In this document: positions 44,329 to 54,460 of the stretch, one piece after another
Layout: each line of letters opens with the position of its first letter
Position numbering within the stretch: the stretch's first letter is position 1
NCBI RefSeq assembly: GCF_900880625.1
Contig: NZ_CAAHFB010000001.1
Span: forward strand, 1,860,001-1,924,000
DNA from: Halorhabdus rudnickae
GTDB taxonomy: Archaea; Halobacteriota; Halobacteria; Halobacteriales; Haloarculaceae
Length of the DNA: 64,000 bases
Reading direction: 5' to 3'
The notes under the pieces: model-generated
What the model was told of the DNA's origin: nothing
What the model saw: the letters and a program-made list of their open reading frames with translations, nothing else
The model's database searches: none
Made by a program: the position numbers and the translations under genes

Positions 44329-44902
44329 CCGTCTCCAGCACGTCCGTCCGCACCGCCTCGGCCGGACGCGACGCGTCGATCCGGACGAACCGATCGGGTT
44401 CGTCGTCGATCAGTCGCTCGTAGTTCTCTCGCACTGCTCGCAACTGCTCGACACGCTCGAACTTGTTGGTAGCGCCGCTGCGCTCGGCCCCGGTTTCGGC
44501 GTCCACGTCGAGATAGATCGTCGCATCCGGCGGGCGCGTCCAGGGTTCGTGAATCTCCCGAACGAATGCCAGAGGGTCGTCCAGCCGGTCGGCGAGTGTC
44601 GCACCCTGGTAGGCGTATCGCGAGTCCGAATAGCGATCTGAGACGACGATGTCGCCGCGTTCGAGAGCAGGACGGACAGTGTCCGCGAGGTGGGCGGCGT
44701 GGTCGGCAGTGTAGAGAAACAGCTCCGCCATCGAGTCGGCGTCGTCGTCGCTAATCGAGCGCTGGACAGCCTCGCCGTACCAGGATTCGGTCGGCTCCCG
44801 CGTGAAGGTGAACGTGGCGTCGACCTCCCGGGTGTGTTTCTGGAGGTGTTCCCGAGCGGAGGTCTTCCCGCTCCCGTCGATCCCTTCGAGCGTGACGAGC
44901 AT
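44303..44902 (-). CDS. tmk: Thymidylate kinase
   Basis: A 199-residue kinase that makes dTDP from dTMP with ATP. P-loop [16 protein letters not shown], the DR motif [16 protein letters not shown], and the lid region [20 protein letters not shown] are present. The start at 44902 places the P-loop at residue 6. It is divergent from the SDR gene at 45030. Confidence 0.93.
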   Translation of the reverse strand: MLVTLEGIDGSGKTSAREHLQKHTREVDATFTFTREPTESWYGEAVQRSISDDDADSMAELFLYTADHAAHLADTVRPALERGDIVVSDRYSDSRYAYQGATLADRLDDPLAFVREIHEPWTRPPDATIYLDVDAETGAERSGATNKFERVEQLRAVRENYERLIDDEPDRFVRIDASRPAEAVRTDVLETVERLLSEQ

Positions 44903-45029
44903 ACCGGCCGCACGCGGCGGGGGCACGTAAACGCGCCGTCTCGATCACTGTCCGGATCGGCACCGCCCTCCCTGTTCCTCCATTGCCGGGCACCGTACCT
45001 TTAGGAGTGTTCGATACCATGTCACATTC

Positions 45030-45905
45030 ATGCATGTGCTCGTCACCGGCGGCGACGGCTTCATTGGACGGTACCTCTGTACGGAGCTCGACGAGCGGGG
45101 CCACGACGTGACGGCCCTCTCACGGGATCCCGATCCGAACGTCCTGCCCGCGAGCGCCGAGATCGTCTCCGGAGACGTCACAGATCCCGCCACACTGGAG
45201 GGGGCTTTCGACGGCGTGGACGTGGTCGTCAACCTGGTGGCGCTCTCGCCGCTGTTCATTCCCAAGGGTGGCAACGAGATGCACGAACGGATCCATCTAC
45301 AGGGGACCGAGAACGTGGTCGAAGCGGCCGAGGATGCCGGCGTCGACCGGATCGTCCAGATGAGTGCCCTCGGGGCCGATCCAGAGGGCGCGACCCATTA
45401 CATCCGTGCGAAGGGGCGAGCCGAGACGGTCGTCCGCGAGTCGGACGTAGAGTGGGTAATCGTCCGCCCGTCGGTGGTCTTTGGCGAGGGCGGGGAGTTC
45501 GTCGGCTTCACGAAGAAACTGACCCCCCCACTCCTCGCACCGTTGCCGGGCGGGGGGAAGACCCGCTTCCAGCCGATCTGGGTGACGGACCTCGCACCCA
45601 TGCTGGCCGACTGCGCCGTGGACGACGACCGGGCCAGCGAGACCTACGAACTCGGCGGCCCGGAGAAGCTGACGCTCAAGCAGATCGCCAAACTCGTCCG
45701 GGGCCGCGTCGCGGTCGTCCCCGTTCCGATGGTCCTGGCCGGTGTCGGCCTCTCGATTGGCGGCGCGATTCCGGGGTTCCCGATGGGGAAAGACCAGTAC
45801 CAGTCGCTGCGTTTCGACAACACGACCGGGGATAACGACGTCGAAGCCTTCGGGGTCGATCCGGACGAATTGCTCACGCTCGGGGCGTACCTCAGCCCAG
45901 AATAA
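45030..45905 (+). CDS. NDUFA9-like SDR protein (complex I-associated family)
   Basis: A 291-residue atypical SDR. The nucleotide motif VLVTGGDGFIGRYLCTELD, VSGDVTDPATLEGAFDGVD and VIVRPSVVFGEGGEFV match the NDUFA9-type group found in haloarchaea. The catalytic YxxxK is replaced by THYIRAKGRAETVV, which keeps Tyr and Lys. A membrane-type or quinone-linked role has been proposed for relatives; substrate unknown. Confidence 0.78.
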   Translation: MHVLVTGGDGFIGRYLCTELDERGHDVTALSRDPDPNVLPASAEIVSGDVTDPATLEGAFDGVDVVVNLVALSPLFIPKGGNEMHERIHLQGTENVVEAAEDAGVDRIVQMSALGADPEGATHYIRAKGRAETVVRESDVEWVIVRPSVVFGEGGEFVGFTKKLTPPLLAPLPGGGKTRFQPIWVTDLAPMLADCAVDDDRASETYELGGPEKLTLKQIAKLVRGRVAVVPVPMVLAGVGLSIGGAIPGFPMGKDQYQSLRFDNTTGDNDVEAFGVDPDELLTLGAYLSPE

Positions 45906-45985
45906 CACCCCGGGCGGATACGGGGGGGGCGCACTTGCCGGTGGAACGTCTCGAACCGTCGGAATCCGTCAGAGCTATCCGTGGG

Positions 45986-47314
45986 ATGAACGCACCGGGG
46001 AATATGCCGTCGATCCCGCGCCAGCTGTGGGCATCCCGTCGCGAACGGCCCGTTCTCGTGATCGTCTCGGTGGTGACGATCGTCACGCTACTGGGGTGGC
46101 TCCCCGTCGAACACCATCTCCGGGAGATGGGGATGGGATTGCCCTACACGTTCAACGACTTCAGTGCATACACCGAGGCGTTGAACCGTTGGCTCGAGGG
46201 GACACAGATGTACGTCCCCCAGGAGAACGGCGGGTACTTCGGCGAATACCTCTACCCGCCAGTGACGGTGCTCGCCTTCTACCCCTTCGAGACGACGGGG
46301 TTCCATACCGGTGCGGTGCTGTTCGGGTTTACTGCGATCGTCCTGCTGTGGCTCGGGCTCGAAGCCATGGCGCGGACGCTGGGCTACCGGCTTCGCATCT
46401 GGGAGCGCCTCGGGCTGTTGGTGATGCTGTTCAGTTTCCAGCCAGTCATCCGGAACTTCCGGTGGGCCCAGACCGCGACCCTGCTCACCGCCTCACTCGC
46501 CTTTGCGTTCTACTTCCAGGAACGTGCCGAGAGCGAAACGTCACCGTACAGCAACGGCGCGGTGAGCGATCGCACCCGCTCGCTGTACCGGTACGCGAGT
46601 GGAGCCTGTACGACCCTCGGCAGTAGCTTCAAGCTGTTCTACGCCACTTCGGGCGCACACTTGCTTCGGGATCGCAAACGCTTCGCGGGCGCGATGGCGG
46701 CCGCAGCCGGCCTGGCTGTGGCGTCGCTGGCGATCTTCGGCCTCGAAACGAATCTACAGTACCTCGACGTGCTCACGTGGGGGAAAGGCTGGGGCGAGGC
46801 GAAGGCGATGTACGCCTGGGACACCGCCGCGGCCTACCGGCCGCTGTATGCCTTCGGCGGACTCGGACTCTATCTTAAGATATTCGGCATCCTCACGGTG
46901 ATCGGACTGACGCTGGCGGCACGGACCAGTGACTCCCGGGCGGCACGGCACACGACGTTCGCGCTGGGTATCGCCGCCGTCCCGCTGTTCGCCCCGAAAG
47001 CCGACAGCCACGACCTCGTCGTGCTCGTGGTGCCCGCCGTGATCCTCCTCGCACACGAACTCGATCGCCCGGACGGATACGCCTGGATCCCGGTGCTCTC
47101 GGTGTTGCTCGTACACGTCCATCGGTACGCCCTGGAGTTCCTCACCAAGCCGGAGGGGAACTTCCCCGGGGCGGCGCTTTTGTACGACTTCGGACCGTAT
47201 CTCCAGCCAGGCATGTGGGGGACGTTCCTCCTCGTAGGCCTGGCCGGGTATCGCGTCGCCGAACACGCGACGCTGCCCGCTCTTGGGTCGGTCCGTGACC
47301 GACTCGGGCAGTAA
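45986..47314 (+). CDS. GT87-like polyprenol-linked mannosyltransferase family membrane protein
   Basis: A 442-residue protein with about ten membrane helices and the DUF2029/GT87 marks: an acidic site after the first helix in YTFNDFSAYTEALNRWLEG, YLYPPVTVLAFYPFE and the late LFAPKADSHDLVVLVVPAV. Such enzymes use lipid-linked sugars on the outer face of the membrane. ATG at 45986 is chosen; a TTG at 45935 would add 17 residues. It follows the SDR gene by about 80 bases. Confidence 0.75.
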   Translation: MNAPGNMPSIPRQLWASRRERPVLVIVSVVTIVTLLGWLPVEHHLREMGMGLPYTFNDFSAYTEALNRWLEGTQMYVPQENGGYFGEYLYPPVTVLAFYPFETTGFHTGAVLFGFTAIVLLWLGLEAMARTLGYRLRIWERLGLLVMLFSFQPVIRNFRWAQTATLLTASLAFAFYFQERAESETSPYSNGAVSDRTRSLYRYASGACTTLGSSFKLFYATSGAHLLRDRKRFAGAMAAAAGLAVASLAIFGLETNLQYLDVLTWGKGWGEAKAMYAWDTAAAYRPLYAFGGLGLYLKIFGILTVIGLTLAARTSDSRAARHTTFALGIAAVPLFAPKADSHDLVVLVVPAVILLAHELDRPDGYAWIPVLSVLLVHVHRYALEFLTKPEGNFPGAALLYDFGPYLQPGMWGTFLLVGLAGYRVAEHATLPALGSVRDRLGQ

Positions 47315-47508
47315 CGCGCCCCAAAAGACCTCCCCGTCCTGCAGGGAGAGATGAGTAAACAGCCAGTTCGGACATGCAGCCGACAGATCACCACTATCCG
47401 ATCTGATCGAAGAGAGTGACGGACGGGAGACAGTCACGCGGGCGAATATCGCTGGCAAAAAGCTTATACCCGCATTCCGAGTGTTTTCACGTCGAGAGAA
47501 ACCCAAAC

Positions 47509-48693
47509 ATGAAACTCGCCATGATCGGCTTCGGGCAGGCCGGCGGGAAGATCGTCGATAAGTTCTTGGAGTACGACGAACGGACCGACAGCGGGATCGT
47601 CCGTTCGGCGGTCGCGGTCAACACTGCCAAGGCAGACCTGCTGGGGCTAGACCGGATCCCGAAAGGAAATCGAGTACTGATCGGCCAGGCCCGAGTGAAA
47701 GGCCACGGCGTCGGTGCCGACAACGAACTCGGCGCAGAGATTGCCGAGGAGGACATCGACGAGATCCAGGGTGCGATCGACAACATCCCCGTCCACGAGG
47801 TCGACGCGTTCCTCATCGTCGCCGGTCTCGGCGGCGGGACCGGGTCCGGCGGTTCGCCGGTCGTGGCGAAACATCTCAAGCGAATCTACACGGAACCTGT
47901 CTACGGCCTCGGCATCCTGCCCGGGAGCGACGAGGGCGGCATCTATACGCTCAACGCCGCCCGGTCGTTCCAGACGTTCGTCCGCGAGGTGGACAATCTC
48001 CTGGTCTTCGACAACGACGCCTGGCGCAAGACGGGCGAGTCGATGGAAGCAGGCTACGCCGAGATCAACGACGAGATCGTCAAGCGCTTCGGGATTCTGT
48101 TCGGTGCGGGCGAGGTCGAACAGCACGGCGAAGTCGCAGAAAGCGTCGTCGACTCCAGCGAGATCATCAACACCCTGGACGGCGGCGGCGTCTCGACGGT
48201 CGGATACGCCGCCGAGGAGGTGAATCTCGAGGGATCGAGTGGTGGTCTCCTCTCGCGGTTCCGCGGCAACGACCGGGACGACGACGGCCTCGAGACGGCC
48301 AATACGACCAACCGTATCACGTCGCTGGTCCGGAAAGCAGCGCTGGGCCGACTGACGTTGCCGTGTGAAATCGAAGGGGCCGAACGCGTCCTGCTGGTGA
48401 TCAGTGGACCGCCACGGGAACTCAACCGGAAAGGCATCGAACGCGGCCGCAAGTGGCTCGAAGAGCAGACAGGAAGTATGGAGGTTCGGGGCGGGGACTA
48501 CCCCGCCAGCGACTCCAAATACGTCGCCGCCTCGATCCTCGTATCAGGCGTCCACAACGTCCCACGTGTCAAAGAACTACAACAGGTCGCCATCGAGGCC
48601 CAGGACAACATCGACGATCTCCGAAGCGAAAGCGAAGAGAACTTAGCGGAATTAGTGGAAGATGAGGAAGATGAGTTGGATCCGCTTTTCTAA
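47509..48693 (+). CDS. cetZ: CetZ, tubulin/FtsZ-family cytoskeletal GTPase
   Basis: A 394-residue GTPase of the haloarchaeal CetZ group, which controls cell shape. The glycine loops are GFGQAGGKIVDKF and LGGGTGSGGSPVV (tubulin signature), and the T7 loop region is LFGAGEVEQHGEV. A TATA-like GCTTATACC about 45 bases before the ATG at 47509 could start the message. A secreted-membrane protein gene overlaps its last 32 bases in another frame, which is unusual and points to coupling. Confidence 0.92.
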   Translation: MKLAMIGFGQAGGKIVDKFLEYDERTDSGIVRSAVAVNTAKADLLGLDRIPKGNRVLIGQARVKGHGVGADNELGAEIAEEDIDEIQGAIDNIPVHEVDAFLIVAGLGGGTGSGGSPVVAKHLKRIYTEPVYGLGILPGSDEGGIYTLNAARSFQTFVREVDNLLVFDNDAWRKTGESMEAGYAEINDEIVKRFGILFGAGEVEQHGEVAESVVDSSEIINTLDGGGVSTVGYAAEEVNLEGSSGGLLSRFRGNDRDDDGLETANTTNRITSLVRKAALGRLTLPCEIEGAERVLLVISGPPRELNRKGIERGRKWLEEQTGSMEVRGGDYPASDSKYVAASILVSGVHNVPRVKELQQVAIEAQDNIDDLRSESEENLAELVEDEEDELDPLF

Positions 48694-49438
48694 GGGCATC
48701 ACCCTGCTGGCGGTACTGGCGCTGACGGTCGTGGCGGTCGGGACCGGTGCAGCGGTCACGATCGACACGGATGCGCCATCGGAAGCACAGGCTGGCGACG
48801 TGACGTCGGTCACGGTCACTGTCTCGGACGTCTACGAGGATGCCGATCAGTGGACGCTGACCGGCTCAACGGGTCTCGTCGACGTTCAGGGCTGGGAAGT
48901 GACGAAGGTCACGCCCAGCGGGGAAGCAGAGACGAGCACGTTCGACGGTAAAACCTTCGAGGTCCCGATCGAATCCGGGGAGAACCTCGATCGCATCAGC
49001 GTGACCATCACCGGGACGGTCCCGGAAGTCGAGTCGTTCTCCTACGATCCGCCACAGACCTTCGATGCAGTGACGCTCACCCGCGAGGGAGGGGGCGACG
49101 TCGCGGAGATCGAGACCGCCTCGATCCACCACTACACGTCCGATAGCGCCGACGCCCGAAGCACGCTCGACGACGCCCGGACGGCGGTCGAAAACGCCGA
49201 CAGCGACGAGGCGCAGAACCGACTGGACACCGCGATCTCGGCGTTCGAGGACGGGAGTTTCGACGCGGCCCAGACGGGTGCCAAGGACGCCAAGAACACG
49301 GCTGAATCCGCCGAGTCATCCGCCCAGACGATACAGTACGTCCTCTACGGCGTCGGTGCCATCGTCGTGCTGGCGCTGATCGGTGGCGGGTTCTACTACT
49401 ACCGCTCCCAGCAAGACGACTACGACAAACTGGGCTGA
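48662..49438 (+). CDS. Membrane-anchored secreted protein coupled to cetZ
   Basis: A 258-residue protein: N-terminal hydrophobic signal (GITLLAVLALTVVAVGTGAA), a beta-rich extracellular domain (about 35-140), a helical segment rich in Ala, Asp and Glu (about 155-215), and a C-terminal anchor (VLYGVGAIVVLALIGGGFYY) with a short inner tail. A second ATG lies at 48671. It starts inside the cetZ coding region, so translation should be coupled to it. The role is unknown. Confidence 0.7.
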   Translation: MRKMSWIRFSKGITLLAVLALTVVAVGTGAAVTIDTDAPSEAQAGDVTSVTVTVSDVYEDADQWTLTGSTGLVDVQGWEVTKVTPSGEAETSTFDGKTFEVPIESGENLDRISVTITGTVPEVESFSYDPPQTFDAVTLTREGGGDVAEIETASIHHYTSDSADARSTLDDARTAVENADSDEAQNRLDTAISAFEDGSFDAAQTGAKDAKNTAESAESSAQTIQYVLYGVGAIVVLALIGGGFYYYRSQQDDYDKLG

Positions 49439-49447
49439 CTCTCCAGG

Positions 49448-50056
49448 ATGCGGGTTTTCGTCCCGTTCGACGCGAGCGAGCCCAAGACGCGACTCGATCC
49501 CATTCTCACGACGGACGAGCGGGCGGCGTTCGCCCGGTCGATGCTGACGGACGTTCTCACGGCGATCGAACGCGGCGGCGGCGACCCGACGGTCGTGGCG
49601 ACCGGACCGATCGACGTGCAGGTGCCGGTAACTATCGACGAGCGTCCGCTCGAAGACGCCGTGAACGATCGCATCGCGGACACAACCGTCCCGACAGCCG
49701 TCGTCATGTCCGACCTGCCGCTGGTCACGCCCGAAACGATAGATCGACTGTTCAGTGTCGAGAGCGATGTCGTCCTCGCCCCGGGACGGGGTGGTGGGAC
49801 GAACGCGCTCGTGACCCGCCATCCCGACTTCCGTGTCGACTACCACGACGCCTCGATCCGGGACCACCGGGCGATTGCAGCGGAGATCGGTGTGGACCTG
49901 GTCGAGATGGACTCCTATCGGTTGGGGACCGACGTCGACGAGCCGGCGGACCTCGCCGAAGTACTGTTACACGGTGAGGGGCGGGCACTCGCGTGGCTCC
50001 GCGAGCATGGGTTCGAACTCGCGGTCGGGGACGGCCGGGTCGGCGTCGAACGCTGA
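49448..50056 (+). CDS. cofC: 2-phospho-L-lactate guanylyltransferase (CofC)
   Basis: A 202-residue nucleotidyltransferase for coenzyme F420 synthesis; it joins GTP to 2-phospholactate. The start [20 protein letters not shown] shows the VPF...PKTRL motif of the family and the middle has [17 protein letters not shown] and [15 protein letters not shown]. It begins 9 bases after the previous stop, and cofG follows downstream. Confidence 0.9.
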   Translation: MRVFVPFDASEPKTRLDPILTTDERAAFARSMLTDVLTAIERGGGDPTVVATGPIDVQVPVTIDERPLEDAVNDRIADTTVPTAVVMSDLPLVTPETIDRLFSVESDVVLAPGRGGGTNALVTRHPDFRVDYHDASIRDHRAIAAEIGVDLVEMDSYRLGTDVDEPADLAEVLLHGEGRALAWLREHGFELAVGDGRVGVER

Positions 50057-50136
50057 GCGGCAGTAGACGAGTCCGCCCCACTCGGGTCACTGCCGTCGTC
50101 AGAACGCTTTTGTTCCGGCTGGGCCGAGTGCCGAGC

Positions 50137-51222
50137 GTGATTCCCGGCGCGGAGGCGTATGACGTCGAGATCGAAATCGATCCCGTCGAGCGCGAGCGAC
50201 TGCTCTCGGTCACGCCGGCCGACGTTCCCGAGCCGACGGATCTGTCATTTTCCCGTAACGTCTTCGTGCCGCTGACGACCGCCTGCCGGTATACCTGTAC
50301 GTACTGCACCTACTACGATCCGCCGGGAGAGGCCTCGTTACTCTCGCCCGAATCCGTCCGTGAGATCTGCCAGGACGGTGCGGCGGCCGGGTGTACCGAG
50401 GCGCTGTTCACCTTCGGCGACGATCCGGACGATCGCTACGACGGGATCGACGCCCAACTCGCCGCGTGGGGCCACGATTCGATTCACACCTACCTCCGTG
50501 AAGTCTGTGAGATCGCCTTAGAGGAGGGGCTGCTCCCGCACGCGAACCCGGGCGATCAGACCCGCGAGCAGATGGCCGCGGTGGCAGACGTCAACGCCAG
50601 CATGGGCGTGATGCTCGAAACGACCGCCGACGTGGTCGCTCACTCGGGATCACGCCGGAAAGAACCGGGCCAGCGACTGGCGACGATCCGGACGGCCGGC
50701 GAACTCGGCGTTCCTTTCACGACGGGGATCCTCGTCGGCATCGGCGAGGACTTCGAGGACCGCGCTGAGAGCATTCTCGCGATCCGTGACCTTCACGACC
50801 GATACGGTCACGTCCAGGAAGTGATCGTCCAGCCGGTCTCGCCGAACGAACGCTGGAACCGGGACCCGCCGAGTCTCGAAACGATGCGCCGGACGGTGGC
50901 GATGGCGCGAGCGGGGCTTCCCGCGGAAATCGCGGTCCAGGTGCCGCCGAACCTCGCCCGAACGCGTGAGCTACTGGACTGTGGTGTCGACGACCTCGGC
51001 GGCGTCTCGCCGGTCACCGACGACCACGTGAACCCCGATTACGCCTGGCCGGCCCTCGAGGAACTCCGGGCGATCGCCGCAAAAGCGAGAGTCCCGCTGC
51101 AGGAGCGGCTCCCAGTCTACGAGCGCTACGTCGACGAGGCGTGGCTGGGTGAGCCGGTCCTCGCGGCGATCCGGGCCGAGGGCCAGGCTGGCGAGCGCTT
51201 CCGGGCGGTGCGTTCGGAATAG
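50137..51222 (+). CDS. cofG: 7,8-didemethyl-8-hydroxy-5-deazariboflavin synthase subunit CofG
   Basis: A 361-residue radical SAM enzyme that, with CofH, builds the F420 chromophore. The [4Fe-4S]/SAM motif CRYTCTYC has Cys50, Cys54 and Cys57. FTFGDDPDDRY and VIVQPVSPNERWNRDPPSL are other conserved blocks. The start GTG at 50137 is preferred to one at 50128 by comparison with homologues. cofH is not in the window. Confidence 0.92.
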   Translation: MIPGAEAYDVEIEIDPVERERLLSVTPADVPEPTDLSFSRNVFVPLTTACRYTCTYCTYYDPPGEASLLSPESVREICQDGAAAGCTEALFTFGDDPDDRYDGIDAQLAAWGHDSIHTYLREVCEIALEEGLLPHANPGDQTREQMAAVADVNASMGVMLETTADVVAHSGSRRKEPGQRLATIRTAGELGVPFTTGILVGIGEDFEDRAESILAIRDLHDRYGHVQEVIVQPVSPNERWNRDPPSLETMRRTVAMARAGLPAEIAVQVPPNLARTRELLDCGVDDLGGVSPVTDDHVNPDYAWPALEELRAIAAKARVPLQERLPVYERYVDEAWLGEPVLAAIRAEGQAGERFRAVRSE

Positions 51223-51282
51223 ACGATCTGACGGACGACGGGGAGACACAACGACTTTGCCGCGCTCGGTCCAATTGCGGGT

Positions 51283-52275
51283 ATGACCGATGAGCCAGGG
51301 CTCACCCGTCGCCCGCGCCGGCTCCGGACGGACGGCGTCCGGCCGCTGGTCCGGGAGACGACCCTCGAAGCGAGTGACCTGATCGCACCCGTCTTCGTCG
51401 ACGCGACGACCGACGAACGGGTGCCGATCGAGACGATGCCCGGCCACGAGCGCGTCCCCCTTGAGCACGCGGTCGATCGCGTCGAAGAGATTCTCGAAAC
51501 CGGCGTCGAAGCGATCATTGTCTTCGGCATCCCCGAATCAAAAGACAACGACGGATCGCGGGCCTGGGCCGACGACGGGGTCGTTCAGGAGGCCGTCCGC
51601 CGGATTACGACTGAGACCGACGCCTACGTCATTACTGACGTCTGCATGTGCGAGTACACCGAACACGGCCACTGCGGCTTGCTGGAACCCGACGCCCGCG
51701 AGGAACCGACGCTGACGGTCCGGAACGACGATACCGTAGAGGCGCTGTCACGCATCGCCGTCTCTCACGCCGAAGCGGGTGCGGACATGGTCGCTCCCTC
51801 GGCGATGATGGACGGGATGGTCGGAGCGATTCGCAATGGACTGGACGAGACCGGTCACGCCGATGTCCCGATCATGAGCTACGCCGCCAAATACGAGTCG
51901 GCCTTCTACGGTCCCTTCCGGGACGCTGCCGACGGCGCGCCCGCGTTCGGCGACCGGCGACACTATCAGATGGACCCCGGAAACGCCCGTGAGGCCATGC
52001 GCGAGGTCGAACTGGACGTCGAAGAGGGGGCCGACGTGTTGATGGTCAAACCCGCGCTTCCCTATCTCGATGTCGTAAGCGACGTGCGCGAGCGCTTCGA
52101 TCACCCCGTCGCCGCGTACAACGTCAGCGGCGAGTACGCAATGCTCCACGCCGCTGCCGAGCAGGGGTGGCTGGACCTCGAGGAGACTGCATACGAGTCG
52201 TTGCTGTCGATCAAACGAGCGGGCGCGGATCTCATCCTGACGTACTTCGCGGAAGATCTCGCCGCACGGCTGTGA
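51283..52275 (+). CDS. hemB: Delta-aminolevulinic acid dehydratase (porphobilinogen synthase)
   Basis: A 330-residue enzyme that joins two aminolevulinate molecules. The metal site is DVCMCEYTEHGHCG, the lysines are in AAKYESAFYGPF and VKPALPYLDVV, and MDGMVGAIRNGLD follows. It starts about 60 bases after cofG on the same strand. Together with hemL at 58631 it feeds heme, siroheme and cobalamin synthesis. Confidence 0.95.
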   Translation: MTDEPGLTRRPRRLRTDGVRPLVRETTLEASDLIAPVFVDATTDERVPIETMPGHERVPLEHAVDRVEEILETGVEAIIVFGIPESKDNDGSRAWADDGVVQEAVRRITTETDAYVITDVCMCEYTEHGHCGLLEPDAREEPTLTVRNDDTVEALSRIAVSHAEAGADMVAPSAMMDGMVGAIRNGLDETGHADVPIMSYAAKYESAFYGPFRDAADGAPAFGDRRHYQMDPGNAREAMREVELDVEEGADVLMVKPALPYLDVVSDVRERFDHPVAAYNVSGEYAMLHAAAEQGWLDLEETAYESLLSIKRAGADLILTYFAEDLAARL

Positions 52276-52297
52276 GTACGCGTCTCTCGACGCTGCC

Positions 52298-52309
52298 GGA
52301 CGGCCGTCC
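52298..52309. promoter_or_regulatory. GGAC-N4-GTCC palindrome upstream of glnK1
   Basis: GGACGGCCGTCC is a perfect inverted repeat, 60 bases before the glnK1 ATG and about 30 before its TATA-like TTTATGA (52338-52344). The same half-sites recur upstream of amt1 and amt2, which suggests one regulator for the module. The regulator is unknown; an Lrp-type protein is encoded nearby. Confidence 0.4.
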
Positions 52310-52368
52310 CTGCCGAACACTGCCGCTTTGGAAGGGGTTTATGACCGACCCCATCGGAGGTCTACTGT

Positions 52369-52734
52369 ATGTCGGCAGCCACCGACGACACTGACCTCGA
52401 AATGGTGATGGCGATCGTCCGACCGGAGAAACTCAGCGACGTCAAGGCCGCCCTCGCAGAGGCCGGCGCCCCCTCGCTGACGGTCACGCAGGTCTCCGGG
52501 CGCGGCTCCCAGCCGGCCAAGACGGGCCAGTGGCGTGGCGAAGAGTACGTCGTTGACCTCCACCAGAAGATCAAAGTCGAGTGTGTCGTCGAAGCCGATC
52601 GCACCGAGGCCGTCGCCGAGGCGATCCGCGAGGGGGCCAACACGGGGGAGAAAGGCGACGGCAAGATCTTCGTTTTGCCAGTCAGTGACGCTATGCAGGT
52701 CCGTACCGGGGATCGCGGGACCGACGCGCTCTGA
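52369..52734 (+). CDS. glnK: Nitrogen regulatory protein PII (GlnK)
   Basis: A 121-residue PII protein. [17 protein letters not shown] is the conserved start, the T-loop contains [15 protein letters not shown], and the ligand-binding [14 protein letters not shown] is complete. Residue 51 of the T-loop (Tyr in bacterial proteins, the uridylylation site) is Trp here, so the bacterial type of modification is unlikely. A GGAGG site and TATA box lie before the ATG. It stands about 250 bases before the amt1 leader and may be a separate transcript. Confidence 0.93.
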   Translation: MSAATDDTDLEMVMAIVRPEKLSDVKAALAEAGAPSLTVTQVSGRGSQPAKTGQWRGEEYVVDLHQKIKVECVVEADRTEAVAEAIREGANTGEKGDGKIFVLPVSDAMQVRTGDRGTDAL

Positions 52735-52897
52735 AGGCCGGCTGTTTTTCCGCCGATCGAACCGCGCGCGACGTCCAGCCCGTCGCTCGTCGCTCGAGAC
52801 CGTCCGATACTGTTTGTGATCGTCCAATTACCCGCTCGTAGCACTGTGACCGCTGGACGAACGATGACCTTATACTGTTAATATAGTGCACAACATT

Positions 52898-52909
52898 GGA
52901 CGTTTGTCC
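52898..52909. promoter_or_regulatory. GGAC-N4-GTCC palindrome upstream of amt1
   Basis: GGACGTTTGTCC has the same half-sites and spacing as the site upstream of glnK1. It lies about 40 bases before the TATA-like ATTATATAG (52948-52956) that should serve the leader ORF. An AT-rich segment with ATATAGTGCAC precedes it, similar to the repeat near 435. Confidence 0.4.
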
Positions 52910-52981
52910 TATAACAGACTGGAAATAAAGGTGTGCTGACCCAAGGGATTATATAGCATCCTTTCTTGGGACCGAAGCGAG

Positions 52982-53068
52982 ATGGCAACTACGAACGTAG
53001 TCGAATACGGTAGAAAAGTACACGAAATATCAGAAATGAATGCAAACACTGGAATGGGGGTGTCGTAG
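52982..53068 (+). CDS. 28-residue leader ORF of amt1
   Basis: ATG at 52982 lies about 28 bases after the TATA box (52948-52956), so it would be the first codon of a leaderless transcript. The frame has 28 codons, MATTNVVEYGRKVHEISEMN and eight more, and ends with TAG at 53066-53068, directly against the amt1 ATG at 53069. Its length and 10 of 28 positions match the leader ORF of amt2 (55507-55593) without gaps, with VV and RKV shared. GGGGGTG at its end is a Shine-Dalgarno-like site for amt1. Confidence 0.6.
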   Translation: MATTNVVEYGRKVHEISEMNANTGMGVS

Positions 53069-54460
53069 ATGGCTGTCGGTGGAGAAGTCGCCAGCGGCAT
53101 CAACATGGTGTGGGCGCTGACGGTAGCATTCCTTATCTTCTTCATGCAGCCCGGGTTCGCGCTGCTGGAGGCCGGCCAGGTCCGTGCGAAAAACGTCGGC
53201 AACGTCCTGATGAAGAACATGACCGACTGGACGCTCGGCGTGCTCGCGTACTTCTTGATCGGGTACGGGGTCGCTGGGATCATCGGGCCAGCGACCAGTG
53301 GCGGTGGCATCGACATCGGCGCTGCCTTCGCCTACTGGGGCAGTCCCGGCGGCTGGGTCACCTGGCTCGTCGGCGCGGTCTTCGCGATGACGGCGGCGAC
53401 GATTGTTTCCGGAGCGGTCGCCGAACGGATGAACTTCGGCGCGTACGTCTTCGTCGCCTTCGTGATGACCGCCGTGATCTACCCCGTCAGCGAGGGGATC
53501 ACGTGGTGGGGCGGGCTGCTGGCATCGGGCGGATTCATCGGTGAGGCCATCGGCGTCGGCTACCTCGACTTCGCCGGTGCGACCGTCGTTCACATGCTGG
53601 GCGGTATCGCCGGGCTCGTCGGTGCCTACATGGTCGGCCCGCGGAAGGGGCGCTACGACGAAAACGGCAACAGCCAGCCGATCCCCGGCCACTCGATGCT
53701 GCTTGCCGTCCTCGGGACGTTGATCCTTGCGTTCGGCTGGTTCGGGTTCAACGTCGGTACGTCGTCGATCTTCACGGGCGGCGGCGAGTTCCTCGGCGAG
53801 CAGCTCGGGCGCGTCGCGCTGAACACGACGCTTGGCATGGGTGCCGGCGCGCTGATGGCGATGGTCGTCTCCAACGCCTGGCAGGGCAAGCCGGACCCGC
53901 TGTGGACCGCGAACGGCTTGCTGGCCGGGCTCGTGGCCGTGACGGGTGCCGTTCCCCACGTCACGTGGTGGGGCGGCATGATCCTCGGCGGGCTGGCCGG
54001 CGCGCTGGTGTTGCCGGCCTTCCGGTTCACCGTGGACACGCTCGGCATCGATGACGTCTGTGGCGTCTTCGCGGTTCACGGCGTCGCCGGCGCGGTCGGG
54101 ACGGCACTAATCCCGTTGTTCTACACCGAGGCCGGCGGTATGGTTCTCTTCGGCGATCCGTGGGCCTTTGCCGGTGTGGACGTCCTCGTGATGCAGATCG
54201 TCGGCGTCATTGTCATCGCCCTCTGGGCGATCGTCGGCACGGCAATCACCTTCGGGATCGCGGACGTCCTCTTTGGCCTTCGCGTCACTGATGAGGAGGA
54301 GGATATCGGCCTCGACGAGGGCGAACACGGCGTCACGGTCTACCCCGAGTTCGTCGGTGGCGAACCCGGCTCGCCCGGGACTGGTCCGGCCGTCAGCCCC
54401 GACGGCGGCGAGATCCGGACGGACGGCGGTCGCTCGCCCAACGGGGGTGAGAACGAATGA
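53069..54460 (+). CDS. amt: Ammonium transporter (Amt1)
   Basis: A 463-residue Amt/MEP/Rh channel with eleven predicted membrane helices. The signature [22 protein letters not shown] has the first pore His, and [20 protein letters not shown] the second. The C-terminal cytosolic tail ([17 protein letters not shown]) is the site PII proteins bind. Its stop overlaps the glnK2 ATG by four bases. Translation is likely coupled to the upstream leader ORF. Confidence 0.95.
   Translation: MAVGGEVASGINMVWALTVAFLIFFMQPGFALLEAGQVRAKNVGNVLMKNMTDWTLGVLAYFLIGYGVAGIIGPATSGGGIDIGAAFAYWGSPGGWVTWLVGAVFAMTAATIVSGAVAERMNFGAYVFVAFVMTAVIYPVSEGITWWGGLLASGGFIGEAIGVGYLDFAGATVVHMLGGIAGLVGAYMVGPRKGRYDENGNSQPIPGHSMLLAVLGTLILAFGWFGFNVGTSSIFTGGGEFLGEQLGRVALNTTLGMGAGALMAMVVSNAWQGKPDPLWTANGLLAGLVAVTGAVPHVTWWGGMILGGLAGALVLPAFRFTVDTLGIDDVCGVFAVHGVAGAVGTALIPLFYTEAGGMVLFGDPWAFAGVDVLVMQIVGVIVIALWAIVGTAITFGIADVLFGLRVTDEEEDIGLDEGEHGVTVYPEFVGGEPGSPGTGPAVSPDGGEIRTDGGRSPNGGENE

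Noticed and set aside
47320-47352. Insertion-sequence end after the GT87 gene
   Set aside because: CTCCCCGTCCTGCAGGGAG can form a hairpin; its place just after the stop fits a simple transcription end as well, and no other element part is seen.
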